From: Thermomicrobiales bacterium
Lineage (GTDB): Bacteria > Chloroflexota > Chloroflexia > Thermomicrobiales > UBA6265
DNA: 64,000 nt
NCBI GenBank assembly: GCA_041390825.1
Contig: JAWKPF010000007.1
Location: 139,545-203,544, forward strand
Reading direction: 5' to 3'
Positions 17,782 through 27,492 of the stretch are shown here, piece by piece (positions within the stretch are counted from its first letter, which is position 1; each line of letters opens with the position of its first letter). The translations under genes were made by a program, and so were the position numbers. The notes below the pieces were generated by a model. The model was given only the letters and a program-made list of their open reading frames with translations. It was not told the origin of the DNA and ran no database searches.

Positions 17782-18600
17782 TCACATTGTCGGGACGACG
17801 TGCTCCAATCCGACACGTTCCGAGTGAACGGGCATGCCGAGCAATACGCTCGCAATCGAATCGAACGCGGCCGGATCACCCGTCGTGAGGTAGCGGCACT
17901 CGCCGTTCCCGGTCGCGTTCGAACGCAATCCGGCGCGCCGCAGGACGGTTTCGGTTTGACGCGCAACCGGGGCGCCGCTCGAGACGATCGCCACGCTCGG
18001 CCCGACGATCTCAGCGATGGTTCCGGCCAAGAACGGATAGTGGGTGCACCCCAACACGACGACATCGCACCCACGGGCAAGCGGTCCCTCCAGGAGATCG
18101 CTCAAGCGATAGCGGATCTCCCGCCCATCACCACGCCCTGACTCGATGAGATCGACGAGACCAGACGCCGGAATCGTTTCGACCACCGCACCGGAGCCAT
18201 GAACGTCGATGAGTTGCCGCAGTTTCTCCCCACGCGCAGTACGTGGTGTCGCGAGCACCGCAACCCGCTTCGATTTCGATCGGCGAACTGCAGGCTTCAC
18301 AGCGGGCTCCAAACCGATGATGGGAGCGGAGTGTTTCTGCCGCAACGAGCCGATCGCGACCGCGCAGGCAGTGTTGCAGGCAATGACCGCGGCTTTGGCG
18401 CCCTGCTCGAAAAGTTCGCCGACCAGCAGATGCACGCGCTGCTCGATGGTCGCATCGTCCTTCTCGCCGTACGGGCAGAACGCCGAATCACCCAGGTAAA
18501 CGAACGACTCCCCCGGCATCTGAGCGCGCAGCGCCCGGAGTACGCTCAACCCTCCTACGCCTGAATCGAATACCCCGATGGGATCGAGAGTCCGGATCAC
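17782..18600 (-). CDS. murI: Glutamate racemase
   Basis: Makes D-glutamate for peptidoglycan. The family start IGVFDSGVGGLSVLRAL is present, with catalytic cysteines C75 in ACNTACA and the one in the later GCTHYPFLAG. The substrate loop reads GDSAFCPYGEK, close to the usual GD..R.PYG. With GTG 18600 the product is 272 residues. I prefer this start because GGGGGA lies 4-5 bases upstream; a TTG 24 bases earlier has no such site. It is convergent with the DUF362 gene. Confidence 0.93.
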   Translation of the reverse strand: MIRTLDPIGVFDSGVGGLSVLRALRAQMPGESFVYLGDSAFCPYGEKDDATIEQRVHLLVGELFEQGAKAAVIACNTACAVAIGSLRQKHSAPIIGLEPAVKPAVRRSKSKRVAVLATPRTARGEKLRQLIDVHGSGAVVETIPASGLVDLIESGRGDGREIRYRLSDLLEGPLARGCDVVVLGCTHYPFLAGTIAEIVGPSVAIVSSGAPVARQTETVLRRAGLRSNATGNGECRYLTTGDPAAFDSIASVLLGMPVHSERVGLEHVVPTM

Positions 18601-18649
18601 ATATTCCCCCGCCCAGTTTCCCAAGTATGGGAACGTTCTGCGTTCGGTT

Positions 18650-18678
18650 AGCCTAGCATCCTCCGAGATGGCTCACAA
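18650..18678 (-). promoter_or_regulatory. murI: Candidate promoter for murI
   Basis: Read on the minus strand, TTGTGA (18673-18678) and TAGGCT (18650-18655) are separated by 17 bases. The transcript would start about 43 bases upstream of the murI GTG. Each hexamer matches consensus only partly. Confidence 0.4.
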
Positions 18679-18852
18679 TTCGCGCAAGCCGCAGGCGCAT
18701 GCAACCAGCAGATCCGGCTGCCATTTTTGCGCATGGATGCACAGCATCGCTCAGAGCGGCGGTTTCAGCAATGCGCGGTACATCCGATGGCAAGCGCCTA
18801 CACTTGGATTTTCGCGATGGTGGCGCGAACACGTTTCAGGTTGGACACACGC

Positions 18853-19401
18853 ATGGAATCCACAGCAAGCAACAAGCGACTCGACGACTTTCGCGCGCAC
18901 AAAGACGACTATTTCGCCTCCGGAGCACACTCCCCGTTGGATCCAGCCGATCAAGTCGGATTCGAGGGGCTTGCGTACTTTCCGTACGATCCAGCCCTGC
19001 AGTTCGAGCTGGAGATCGAGCCGATGGACGAGCAAGGCTCTCCGCTCACGCTCGACACCAGCGACGGCCAGCGAGTCGACTTCATGATCGCCGGCAAGGT
19101 GCGCTTCCTGGTCGACAACGGCGAATATGAACTGACGCTGCTCAAGGATTACGATCGAGGGCGGTACTTTCTGCCCTTTCACGACGCCACCAATGGGTTG
19201 GAGACGTACAGCAACGGCCGCTATCTCGATCCACAGCAGAAACCGAACGGCAAGCTGACGATCGATTTCAACTACGCCTACAACCCCTATTGCGCCTATG
19301 CCGACGGATGGTCGTGCCCGCTGCCTCCCGAGCAGAACCGTCTGCCAGTCGAGCTGCGAGCCGGTGAGAAGACGTTCCGTCGCGACTCGTCAGGGAGATA
19401 A
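18853..19401 (+). CDS. DUF1684 domain-containing protein
   Basis: A 182-residue protein with the DUF1684 pattern: RLDDFRAHKDDYF at the start, GLAYFPYDPALQFELEIE, YFLPFHDATNGLETYSNGRYL, and the conserved DFNYAYNPYCAYADGWSCPLPP near the C-terminus with two cysteines. The activity of this family is not established. I took ATG 18853 because the conserved region begins there. The open frame extends upstream to 18727 through a segment without family resemblance. No signal peptide is visible, so it is probably cytoplasmic. Confidence 0.8.
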   Translation: MESTASNKRLDDFRAHKDDYFASGAHSPLDPADQVGFEGLAYFPYDPALQFELEIEPMDEQGSPLTLDTSDGQRVDFMIAGKVRFLVDNGEYELTLLKDYDRGRYFLPFHDATNGLETYSNGRYLDPQQKPNGKLTIDFNYAYNPYCAYADGWSCPLPPEQNRLPVELRAGEKTFRRDSSGR

Positions 19402-19458
19402 TCCGCACGTACCACCCAGGGTTGCGTCACTTCCCAAGCCAACCGGCAACCGCTCTCG

Positions 19459-19477
19459 GCAACTGCCCAACAGTTGC
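19459..19477 (+). terminator. Hairpin after the DUF1684 gene
   Basis: GCAACTG (19459-19465) pairs perfectly with CAGTTGC (19471-19477) around a 5-base loop in the gap between two convergent genes. No T-run follows, so it is only a candidate terminator. Confidence 0.3.
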
Positions 19478-19613
19478 GCGTCGGAAGCCACCGAGGACGC
19501 TGGCGACGGAGGGCAATGAGCAATTCGCGCGTTGAGCAATCCTGGCTGAGGCAACAAGAAAGGCGGCTATCGCCGCCCAATGGTCTCGAATCGGTGTAGC
19601 CCGGGGAGGATCC

Positions 19614-19862
19614 CTACCGGCGCCGTTCCATCCAGTCGTCGAGGAGTTCGGCCGATTCGGCAGCGGCATCTTCCCCGCAACCGATCGTGCGGCTCAACAG
19701 GGCACCAACCGCTTCTCGTTCCCAGCGAAAATACGCGCGTCGCAGTTCAGAATAGCGGCAGATCTCCGGTTCGAAGCGCAGGTCGGCCAGCACCCACATC
19801 CCCTGCTCGCGCTCGAGCATGAGCAATCGGCGACCGCATTGCCAAACGAACGGGCGCATATC
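19614..19862 (-). CDS. Small hypothetical protein
   Basis: I do not recognise this gene. The 82 residues are acidic and aromatic (MRPFVWQCGRRLLMLEREQGMW..., then YSELRRAYFRWEREAVGALL) with a plausible helix-rich C-terminus and clear third-position GC bias. That supports real coding on this strand. ATG 19862 lacks a good ribosome site. The frame stays open to 20153, but the added segment is Arg/Ser/Pro-rich and less convincing, so the start is uncertain. It sits alone between the DUF1684 gene and the lipoprotein gene. Confidence 0.45.
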   Translation of the reverse strand, partial: DMRPFVWQCGRRLLMLEREQGMWVLADLRFEPEICRYSELRRAYFRWEREAVGALLSRTIGCGEDAAAESAELLDDWMERRR

Positions 19863-20207
19863 ACTCGAAAGCGATGCCTCCGCGGTCGTTGGCTCGACGG
19901 GCGTGTAGTCGTCGATTGGAGATTGAGGCTGAAGACACTCGGCGGCGCTGCAATCGCCAGTCGAGCGGGGTCGTGATTCGGGTTGACTATGGTCATCCAC
20001 GGATGGAAGCTCCCCACGCTTGGAAGGGATCGCGCCCGAAGCGGTCGCCCGCGATCTCCTGCGCGCAACGCGCCTCCAATGACCGTGGTGCGGAGGATTC
20101 CGAACTGGGACACATCGAGGACCGAACGTCACGCACGAAGGGGAGCGTACCATTCCCGGTTCTCAGGTTTCAAGGCGGGGTCGACCAAAAATTAGCCTCT
20201 TCAAATG

Positions 20208-20723
20208 CTATGAGATCGTTATCACAGCCCGCTGAAGCTCGTTGGTTCCATCTGAGATGACGACCTCATATTCGCCATCTGGCCAGGGTTCGTCGCCAGT
20301 TCGCTCGATGTGGAACTCGATCCAGCCAGTCGTCCGATCCTGGTCGATGCGCATGGAAGAGTTCAGTGCATCGAGCGACGTGTCGTTGAAGAACCAGCTC
20401 GCCACCAGCTGCGAACCGGCCGGAAGGGATTCGATCGGGAAGACCGCGTAGATCGTCGTGTCGGTGAGCTTCGGCGCAAGGGCAATGGGGGCATTGGTCT
20501 CGGGCTGAATGACGCTCGTCCAAACGGCCTCGCCGATGCGTGGCGCTCCCGAGAGCGCGGTCGGCACGACCACAAGCGTCTCAGTCGGTTGAGGGGCAGC
20601 GGTAGGCTCCGTCTTGTCATCGTTACCCCCGCCGCATGCCACAAGGACGGCGCATGCCAAAATGATCGACAACGCCAGCAGGCCAAAGCGGCGTGAGATT
20701 TCGGACCGGACGAATGGGGGCAA
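20208..20723 (-). CDS. Hypothetical lipoprotein
   Basis: A 171-residue exported protein with a charged N-terminus (VRSEISRR), a hydrophobic core FGLLALSIILACAVLVA and a lipobox ending LVAC-G, so the mature N-terminus is a lipid-modified Cys. A Thr/Pro-rich linker (KTEPTAAPQPTETL) follows, then a beta-rich domain with DTTIYAVFPIESLPAGSQL and a terminal EYEVVISDGTN strand. Function is unknown. TTG 20723 is chosen because GAGGAG lies 5-6 bases upstream and it starts just before the signal peptide. It is divergent from the LOG-family gene. Confidence 0.72.
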   Translation of the reverse strand: MPPFVRSEISRRFGLLALSIILACAVLVACGGGNDDKTEPTAAPQPTETLVVVPTALSGAPRIGEAVWTSVIQPETNAPIALAPKLTDTTIYAVFPIESLPAGSQLVASWFFNDTSLDALNSSMRIDQDRTTGWIEFHIERTGDEPWPDGEYEVVISDGTNELQRAVITIS

Positions 20724-20844
20724 CCTGGCTCCTCGTGCGTGACAGCGTGTTGTGACTGGTCCCGACCGGTCTTCCAGGAGCGGCACACACGTCCGGGTTC
20801 CGAAAGAGTCTACCAATCAGCAACAGTACTGCCGGAGAAACACG

Positions 20845-21633
20845 ATGACAAAGAAGCGCACGACGGTGATCGAGGAGATGGGCTGGATCGACAGTGACCA
20901 TTCGGTCGCCAACCCAACCATAAATCGCGCTGTCTATCAGGGACGCCCGACCGACGATCAGATTCTCCTCGGCTGGTCGGCAGAGGACCGCGCGCTGGCG
21001 GGAGCCTTCACGCACACCGATCCTTGGCGCGTCATGCGCATCCAGGGCGAGGTCGTAGCCGGATTCGATGCGCTCGCGGAGATAGGCCCAGCCATCTCCG
21101 TCTTCGGTTCAGCACGCGTTGGCCAGGAGTCTCCGTATTTTGCGGCAGCGCGCGAAACCGGCAGAAAACTGTCAGAAGCCGGGTTTGCCGTGATCACGGG
21201 CGGCGGTCCCGGCATTATGGAGGCTGCCAACCAGGGAGCTATGGAAGCTGGCGGCTGCTCGATCGGGTTGAACATAGAGCTGCCACATGAGCAAGGGCTC
21301 AACTCATTCGTCAATCTTCCCCTGAACTTCCGCTACTTCTTCGTGCGCAAGCTGATGTTCGTGAAATACGCCGAAGGATTCGTCATCTTCCCAGGAGGGT
21401 TCGGGACGCTCGATGAGCTCTTCGAGGCGCTCACGTTGATTCAAACAGGAAAGCTCGACGACTTTCCCGTGGTGCTTTTCGGAACGGCGTTTTGGGATTC
21501 GCTACTCGACTGGATCGGCCGCGATCTGCTCGACAACAAACTGATCGTCGCTCGAGACCTCGACCGCCTGATCGTGACGGACGATGTCGACCAGATCGTG
21601 CAAACGATGCTCGACAGGCATAACAACCGGTAG
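20845..21633 (+). CDS. LOG-family protein (TIGR00730 / lysine-decarboxylase-like fold)
   Basis: Rossmann-fold protein of the LOG family, whose characterised members are nucleoside 5'-monophosphate phosphoribohydrolases, often annotated as cytokinin-activating or, in the past, lysine decarboxylase. The 262 residues include SVFGSARVG, the substrate loop GGGPGIMEAANQGA and the catalytic PGGFGTLDELFE. The N-terminal extension of about 80 residues, up to DPWRVMRIQGE, is seen in the longer bacterial subgroup. A GGAG site precedes ATG 20845. Confidence 0.9.
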   Translation: MTKKRTTVIEEMGWIDSDHSVANPTINRAVYQGRPTDDQILLGWSAEDRALAGAFTHTDPWRVMRIQGEVVAGFDALAEIGPAISVFGSARVGQESPYFAAARETGRKLSEAGFAVITGGGPGIMEAANQGAMEAGGCSIGLNIELPHEQGLNSFVNLPLNFRYFFVRKLMFVKYAEGFVIFPGGFGTLDELFEALTLIQTGKLDDFPVVLFGTAFWDSLLDWIGRDLLDNKLIVARDLDRLIVTDDVDQIVQTMLDRHNNR

Positions 21634-21887
21634 CGAGAGCGTTCCGGGCCGATCGGCTGGTCAAGCCCCTATCGAGGGCTCGATGGCTGGCGGCAAGGTC
21701 ATCCGGTTCGCCTGGCAAAGCGTACGTACACGCAGGCCTCAGGAGTGGTATCCTAGCCCAGCGGCCGCATCCAGGTTAGTGGTTCCGGGCCCCGTCGCGC
21801 TCCAGCGATTGCCTCTCGCACGTTCCACTGGGCAACCGCGACGCGCACGCTACGTACTGTCGCAATCGGCTGGGGGAGCCAACTTCG

Positions 21888-24338
21888 ATGAGTCGTCACG
21901 AGCTGTATGCGCACCGATATCCGCTCTTGCCGCTCAAGAACGTCGTCATCTTCCCACGCAACATCGTCACCTTGCTGGTTGGGCGTCCCCGCTCCATTCA
22001 GGCAGTCGAAGAAGCGCTTTCCGGCAATCATCGGTTGGTCGTGACCGCGCATCGCGATGCGGACGCGGAGGATCCATCGCCCGACGATCTCTACTCGATC
22101 GGGTCGCTGGTCGATCTCGTATCCGTCGAACGGCAACCGAGCAACGCAATTCAGGTCGTGCTCGAAGGCAAGTCGCGCGTGCGCATCAGCCAGTTCGACA
22201 CGGTTCGCCCCTACTTCACCATCGCCGCGGAAGAGCTGCGCGAGCCAAAGAACGATTCTCCCGACACGCGCGCGCTCATGCAGCACGTCCAGGAGCTTGC
22301 CAGCCGATACAACGACGCGCGTGAAAAGATGGCTCCCGAGATCCTGGATATGGTGCAACGCGCCACCGATCCGGGTCATCTTGCTGACCTTCTGGCGACT
22401 CAGATCGTCTCTGAGACCGGACGTCGGCAGCACTTCCTGGAGCTCGTCGAACCGATCAAGCGCCTCGAGGAGATCGCGGTCCACCTGGCCGAAGACCTGA
22501 ATGTGGCCGAGCTCGAAAGCCGCATTCAGGATCGCGTGCGGGAGCAGGTCGAGAAACAGCAGCGCGAGTATTACCTCACCCAGCAGCTCAAGGCGATTCA
22601 CGATGAGCTCTCTGGCGAGGGTGGCAACGAGCTCGACGGATTCCGGCAGAAGATCAAGAACAGCGGCATGCCCGCGGACATCGAAGACAAGATGCTTCGA
22701 GAGGTCGGACGTCTCGAACGCATGCCATCGGTGTCAGCCGAAGCGACCGTCGTTCGGACGTATCTCGATGTCATGCTCGCGCTCCCCTGGGCCGAGCAAT
22801 CGGTCGATCGGCTCGACATCGACGAAGCCGAAGCGTTGCTGAACGAGGACCACTACGGTCTCGAGCAAGTCAAGGACCGCATCCTCGACTTCCTCGCCGT
22901 GCGCAAGCTGCGCACCGAAAACGGGATGAGCGATCGTGCCTCGTCCCAGATACTCTGCCTTGCTGGTCCTCCAGGGGTCGGCAAGACAAGTCTGGGCCGC
23001 TCGATCGCCGCTTCGATGGGTCGCAAGTTCGTGCGCGTCAGTCTCGGCGGCGTTCGGGACGAAGCCGAGATCCGCGGTCACCGGCGGACCTACATCGGCG
23101 CGATGCCAGGGCGCATCATCACGGCCATGCGCCAGGCCGAAACGACAAATCCAGTCATCCTGCTGGACGAGATCGACAAGCTCTCCGCCGATTTCCGTGG
23201 CGATCCCGCGGCCGCGTTATTGGAAGTGCTCGACCCTGAGCAGAATGCCCAGTTCACCGATCACTTCATCGATGCCCCGTACGATCTTTCGAAGGTCCTC
23301 TTTGTCACAACCGCGAACTATCTCCAGCAGGTGCCGCGTCCGTTGCGCGACCGCATGGAAATCATCGAGATCTCTGGCTACACCGAGGACGAAAAAGTCG
23401 AAATTGGCAAGCGATACCTCTTGCCACGCCAGCTCGTTTCCCATGGTCTCAAACCGGAGAATGTGGATCTGCCGCGCTCGTCCTGGAGTTTTCTGGTGCG
23501 TGGCTACACCCGTGAAGCAGGTGTGCGCGAGCTGGAACGCGAGATCGCCGCAATCTGTCGCAAGGTCGCGCGCGAGGTCGTTCGCGGGAAGCACACCGAC
23601 GAGCCCATCAGCGTTGCATTGATCGAACACTATCTCGGTCCGCGGCATTTCCAGGTCGATCACGATCTTGGGGACAGCCAAGTCGGTGTTGCGATGGGAC
23701 TTGGCACAACGGAGATCGGAGGCGAGCTCATTCCGGTCGAAGTCGCCACCATGCCCGGAAAAGGAACCCTCATCATCACCGGCCGTGCCGGAGATGTGAT
23801 GCAAGAGTCGGCGCAGGCAGCGCTTTCCTATGCCCGCTCGCGTTCCGAGCAGCTCAGCATCCCGCTGAACTTCCGCGAAGTGCTGGACCTGCACATCCAT
23901 CTGCCGGAGGGCGCGACGCCGAAAGACGGTCCCTCTGCTGGAATCACGATGGCGGCGGCGTTGATTTCTGCCCTGATGCGCCGTCCAGTGCGCAACGACA
24001 CCGCCATGACCGGCGAGATCACCTTGCTCGGGCGCGTGCTTCCGATTGGTGGCGTGAAGGACAAGGCACTGGCAGCGCATCGCCACGGCATCAAGCGACT
24101 GATTCTCCCGGAAGAAAACCGGCGCGAGGTGATTCGCATCCCGGAGAACGTCCGGCGCGACATGGAGTTCATCTTCGTCGAGTCGATGGATCAGGTGATC
24201 GCGGCGGCCATCCTCTTCGAATCCGATCGGGAGATTTCGCGCAATGGACGGCACGAGCCCGATCGGCTCGAGTCGGAACGCCCGGCGTACCCGGCCACAC
24301 AGATTCCGGCCTCGGGCCCGATCATCTCGGATCTCTAG
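21888..24338 (+). CDS. lon: Endopeptidase La (ATP-dependent Lon protease)
   Basis: Cytoplasmic AAA+ protease that removes damaged and regulatory proteins. The domains in order are a LAN substrate-recognition domain (residues 1-200, LPLKNVVIFPRNIVTLLVGR), a coiled region, an ATPase with Walker A GPPGVGKTS from about residue 360 and Walker B PVILLDEIDKL, and an S16 protease domain with catalytic S683 in PKDGPSAGIT and a lysine in GGVKDK. The length of 816 is normal. The 254-base upstream gap has a lone TATCCT near 21749, but no good -35 box and no CIRCE or HAIR heat-shock repeat that I can see. Confidence 0.97.
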   Translation: MSRHELYAHRYPLLPLKNVVIFPRNIVTLLVGRPRSIQAVEEALSGNHRLVVTAHRDADAEDPSPDDLYSIGSLVDLVSVERQPSNAIQVVLEGKSRVRISQFDTVRPYFTIAAEELREPKNDSPDTRALMQHVQELASRYNDAREKMAPEILDMVQRATDPGHLADLLATQIVSETGRRQHFLELVEPIKRLEEIAVHLAEDLNVAELESRIQDRVREQVEKQQREYYLTQQLKAIHDELSGEGGNELDGFRQKIKNSGMPADIEDKMLREVGRLERMPSVSAEATVVRTYLDVMLALPWAEQSVDRLDIDEAEALLNEDHYGLEQVKDRILDFLAVRKLRTENGMSDRASSQILCLAGPPGVGKTSLGRSIAASMGRKFVRVSLGGVRDEAEIRGHRRTYIGAMPGRIITAMRQAETTNPVILLDEIDKLSADFRGDPAAALLEVLDPEQNAQFTDHFIDAPYDLSKVLFVTTANYLQQVPRPLRDRMEIIEISGYTEDEKVEIGKRYLLPRQLVSHGLKPENVDLPRSSWSFLVRGYTREAGVRELEREIAAICRKVAREVVRGKHTDEPISVALIEHYLGPRHFQVDHDLGDSQVGVAMGLGTTEIGGELIPVEVATMPGKGTLIITGRAGDVMQESAQAALSYARSRSEQLSIPLNFREVLDLHIHLPEGATPKDGPSAGITMAAALISALMRRPVRNDTAMTGEITLLGRVLPIGGVKDKALAAHRHGIKRLILPEENRREVIRIPENVRRDMEFIFVESMDQVIAAAILFESDREISRNGRHEPDRLESERPAYPATQIPASGPIISDL

Positions 24339-24365
24339 CGCCGGAACGACAGTTTCACTGCTCCC

Positions 24366-26108
24366 TCACGAGAGCGGCGACGCCTGCGCGGCGCGAAAGT
24401 CCTTCACCAGGACATCAAGCTTTGGACCATTCCATTCGCCTTCCCCCAGCGTGAAGGCAAGATCGATCGCACGCGCGCCGACCAGTTCACGCGAACGTGA
24501 CGCGGCATTGAAGAAGACTGCTCGCACCGGCCGACCATTGCCAACTGTGAGACTGAGATGCGCTTTGGTTTGACCTATGGCGTCGTATTTCTGGAGTCTC
24601 ACATTGCGAAGCACGAACACGGGCTCCTCGTTGCCAGGGCCAAACGGCTCCAACGTGCGCACCAGGCGAGCGATCTCGAGATTCAGATGCTTTTCCTGCA
24701 ACTCGGCATCCAGCTGCAACGAGGGCATGATCGCTGGCGTCCGTTCCGCTGCAAGCTCGGTCAACTGATCGATCAAGCGCGAGACGTTGCCAGATTCGAG
24801 GCTCAGGCCTCCCGCCAGGCGATGGCCGCCGTGCGTCCGAAGCAACGGCGCGCAGTTCGCAAGCGCTCGGGCAACATCGAATCCTTCGGGGGAGCGCATC
24901 GAGCCCCGCAGGATTCCATCTTCTTCCACGAGAACGACGGCGGGACGATCATGCGCCTCAGACAGCTTGGCTGCAACGATGCCCAACACTCCTGCCTGCC
25001 ATCCTTCGGACTGGACCACCAGCACGGGATGCGACTGCCAGGTCGGGTCGCGCTGCAGCAAGCGTTCGGCGTCACGTGTGATCTCGTCCGTTGCTCGTTT
25101 GCGCCGTGCGTTGAGTTCCTCCAGCTGGAGCATCAACCCCTGAGCAACGCCGAGATTGGGCGCAAGCAATAGGTTCAGGGCCAGATTCGGGTCTCCCATT
25201 CGACCCGGGGCGTTCAAACGCGGCGTGATCCGAAACGACACGTCCGTGGAGCTCACTCGGGTGAGATCGACGTTTGCCGCGCTCGCGAGTGCGGCCATGC
25301 CGGGGCGCGTCTCCTGCGCCAGTCTTCTCAGCCCCTCACGGACGAGCACACGGCTCGCTCCGGTCATCGTCGAAACATCACCGATGAGACCGAGCGCGGC
25401 GAGATCCAGATACGACTCGGCGCCGGCATCATCGTCCGCTACACGGAGCCCTGCATCTTCGAGCGCAGCCACCAACTGCCATGTGAGCCCGGCCGCGGAA
25501 AGCTCTTTGTAGACTCCGCCCTCCGGACGATAGGCGGACACGACGATGGCGTCTTCCGGGCCGCTATCGCGCATCTGATGGTGGTCGACGATGACCACCT
25601 CCATCCCGAGCGCGCGAGCATACGCCACCTTCCCATGATCGGCGCTGCCACAGTCGAGCGCGATCAGGAGATCGATGTCTTTCTCGAGAAACTCTTCGAT
25701 TGCGGCTCCGCTCAGACCATAGCCTTCGGCGCGAGTTGGCAGACGAACAGTGGTGCGGTCACCAGCGCCCGCCGCAAAGAGCGCCAGGAAAAGCATCGCT
25801 GCCGACGTCGTCCCGTCGACGTCGTAATCTCCGAAGATTCCGATCCGCTCACCATTGCGAACGGCTGCAGTAATCCGGTCGACCGCGCGCCCGAAGTCTG
25901 GCAATAACGACGAGTCGATCGATTCATCGATGCGCGAATTCAGGAAAGTATCGGCTGTCGAACGGTCGCGGATCCCCCGCCGGTAGAGCAACGCGTGGGC
26001 AAGCTTGTGGTCGTGGATGGGGTCGATACCAGGCGGCACCGGCTCGGGATCGATCCAGGATTTCGGCCGCGCGCGGGGATCGATCTGGGCAAATCGGCTC
26101 GAAGGCAT
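24366..26108 (-). CDS. recJ: Single-stranded-DNA-specific exonuclease RecJ
   Basis: 5'-3' exonuclease used in recombination and mismatch repair. The DHH phosphoesterase motifs are GDYDVDGTTSAAML (residues 93-106), LLIALDCGSADH, and VDHHQM near residue 178. The DHHA1 region has GGHRLAGGLSLE around residue 430, followed by the OB-fold C-terminus (VLRNVRLQKYDAIG...). The length of 580 is typical. It is convergent with lon, with only 27 bases between stops. The start at 26108 has a weak ribosome site. Confidence 0.95.
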   Translation of the reverse strand: MPSSRFAQIDPRARPKSWIDPEPVPPGIDPIHDHKLAHALLYRRGIRDRSTADTFLNSRIDESIDSSLLPDFGRAVDRITAAVRNGERIGIFGDYDVDGTTSAAMLFLALFAAGAGDRTTVRLPTRAEGYGLSGAAIEEFLEKDIDLLIALDCGSADHGKVAYARALGMEVVIVDHHQMRDSGPEDAIVVSAYRPEGGVYKELSAAGLTWQLVAALEDAGLRVADDDAGAESYLDLAALGLIGDVSTMTGASRVLVREGLRRLAQETRPGMAALASAANVDLTRVSSTDVSFRITPRLNAPGRMGDPNLALNLLLAPNLGVAQGLMLQLEELNARRKRATDEITRDAERLLQRDPTWQSHPVLVVQSEGWQAGVLGIVAAKLSEAHDRPAVVLVEEDGILRGSMRSPEGFDVARALANCAPLLRTHGGHRLAGGLSLESGNVSRLIDQLTELAAERTPAIMPSLQLDAELQEKHLNLEIARLVRTLEPFGPGNEEPVFVLRNVRLQKYDAIGQTKAHLSLTVGNGRPVRAVFFNAASRSRELVGARAIDLAFTLGEGEWNGPKLDVLVKDFRAAQASPLS

Positions 26109-26151
26109 CTCAGCTTGTTCTCAGACGGGATCAATAGGGCGAACGTACGTA

Positions 26152-26180
26152 TGGACGGCGTTTCCATCGACAACTATAGT
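26152..26180 (+). promoter_or_regulatory. Promoter for the first L,D-transpeptidase gene
   Basis: TGGACG (26152-26157) and TATAGT (26175-26180) are 17 bases apart. The -10 box differs from consensus at one base. A transcript would begin near 26187 and have a leader of about 110 bases before GTG 26296. Confidence 0.5.
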
Positions 26181-26295
26181 GGTTTCCGTGGCATGGGCCC
26201 GCAGCTCGAGCGGATCGAGAAGACGCACTCGCACGCGCCTCCTCTGGCTACCCGTTCGACATGACCATACGCACGGTATTGCAAAGGGGGTACCT

Positions 26296-27483
26296 GTGCG
26301 ACCCGCATCCTTTCGTGTCCGAGTGCTTGCAGTCGCTCTGACAATTGCTGGATTGTTGCTCTCCTCGAACGCTGCGTCGAGTCTGGCGCAAGAATGGTCG
26401 CCTCCGCGCACCGTCTGGGTGGCGGACGCCGGGCATACGCTCGATGGATATTTCCTCGATCTGTGGCGAGAGTATCCCGAGCTCATGGGACAACCGATCA
26501 CCGAGGAGTGGGAGTCCCCCATCGAGGTCGAGGGCTTCGGGCGAGCAGATCGATTCGTCCAATATTTCGAGCACATGGCCATTGTCTACGTGGAAGAGGG
26601 CGCGGACCAGGAGGAACAGGTTCAGGTTCTTCCCCTCGGGCAGGAAGCCGTCGAGCGCGATGCTGCTGAGCTTGCCAAGCATTCCCTGCCTTCTTCCGCC
26701 ACCTGTGGAACGCTGGCTGCGACCGCATGTCTGGAGTTCAAATCGACCAGCCACACGATACGTGGCGGGTTCCTGACCTACTGGAATGACCACGACGGAG
26801 TCCGATTGATCGGCGATCCGCTGACCGAGGAGTTCGTTTCGAGCGACGGATACACCACACAGTACTTCGAAAAGATGGTGCTGCGCTGGAAAGACGGTCT
26901 CGCGGTATCACCGCGCGCTGTCGGCTCCGAATCGGCAAGAGCGCAGAAGCTCCCGACTGAAAAGATCCACCAGCCGAACGCGGTTCCGGTCTATGACGAG
27001 ACGCTTTTTGTCGAACCCAAGATCGATCCATCGCAGGTCGTTCCGGGTGGAGAACCGGTGGTCGGTGTTGGCGCCATGGACGCCGGGCCGGGACCGCAGC
27101 AAGGCGCGTTCAAGGAGATCGTCGTTTCGGTCGGACGCCAGTCGCTTTGGGCATACGAGAACGGAAAGCTCGTCACGGCTACCCTGGTGAGCACCGGCAC
27201 CGCCGAGGTGAAGGAAACGACTACGCCGGTCGGCCAATACACCATTCTCACCAAGTTCCAGAAACAGACGATGCAGGGTGTCATCAACAACGAGGCGTAC
27301 AAGGTCGAGGATGTCCCATGGGTCATGTACTTCGACAATCTCGGCAACGCGTTGCACGGCACCTACTGGCATGATAATTTCGGGCAACCAATGAGCCACG
27401 GGTGTGTCAACTTGCCAATGAATGTTGCGCAGTACCTCTACACGTGGGCGCCAGAAGGCACGGCCGTTTCGATCATTCCTTAA
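26296..27483 (+). CDS. L,D-transpeptidase (YkuD) with two LGFP-like modules
   Basis: Secreted or membrane-attached peptidoglycan cross-linking enzyme. With GTG 26296 (AAAGGGGG site 5 bases upstream) it has 395 residues and begins with a Sec signal (RVRVLAVALTIAGLLLSSNAA, cleavage near SLAQE). Two repeats of about 60-100 residues follow, each starting with T-x-H-T-x-x-G-x-F-L and containing G-x-P-x-T-E-E and QYFE. The C-terminal YkuD domain, from about residue 270, starts EIVVSVGRQSLWAYENGK and carries the catalytic motif SHGCVN with C370. The second L,D-transpeptidase of the window shares this module plan. Confidence 0.88.
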   Translation: MRPASFRVRVLAVALTIAGLLLSSNAASSLAQEWSPPRTVWVADAGHTLDGYFLDLWREYPELMGQPITEEWESPIEVEGFGRADRFVQYFEHMAIVYVEEGADQEEQVQVLPLGQEAVERDAAELAKHSLPSSATCGTLAATACLEFKSTSHTIRGGFLTYWNDHDGVRLIGDPLTEEFVSSDGYTTQYFEKMVLRWKDGLAVSPRAVGSESARAQKLPTEKIHQPNAVPVYDETLFVEPKIDPSQVVPGGEPVVGVGAMDAGPGPQQGAFKEIVVSVGRQSLWAYENGKLVTATLVSTGTAEVKETTTPVGQYTILTKFQKQTMQGVINNEAYKVEDVPWVMYFDNLGNALHGTYWHDNFGQPMSHGCVNLPMNVAQYLYTWAPEGTAVSIIP

Positions 27484-27492
27484 GCGACTGAG

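Noticed and set aside
21634..21887. Heat-shock element upstream of lon
   Set aside because: I looked for CIRCE (TTAGCACTC-N9-GAGTGCTAA) and HAIR-like repeats and found neither; only a lone TATCCT near 21749.
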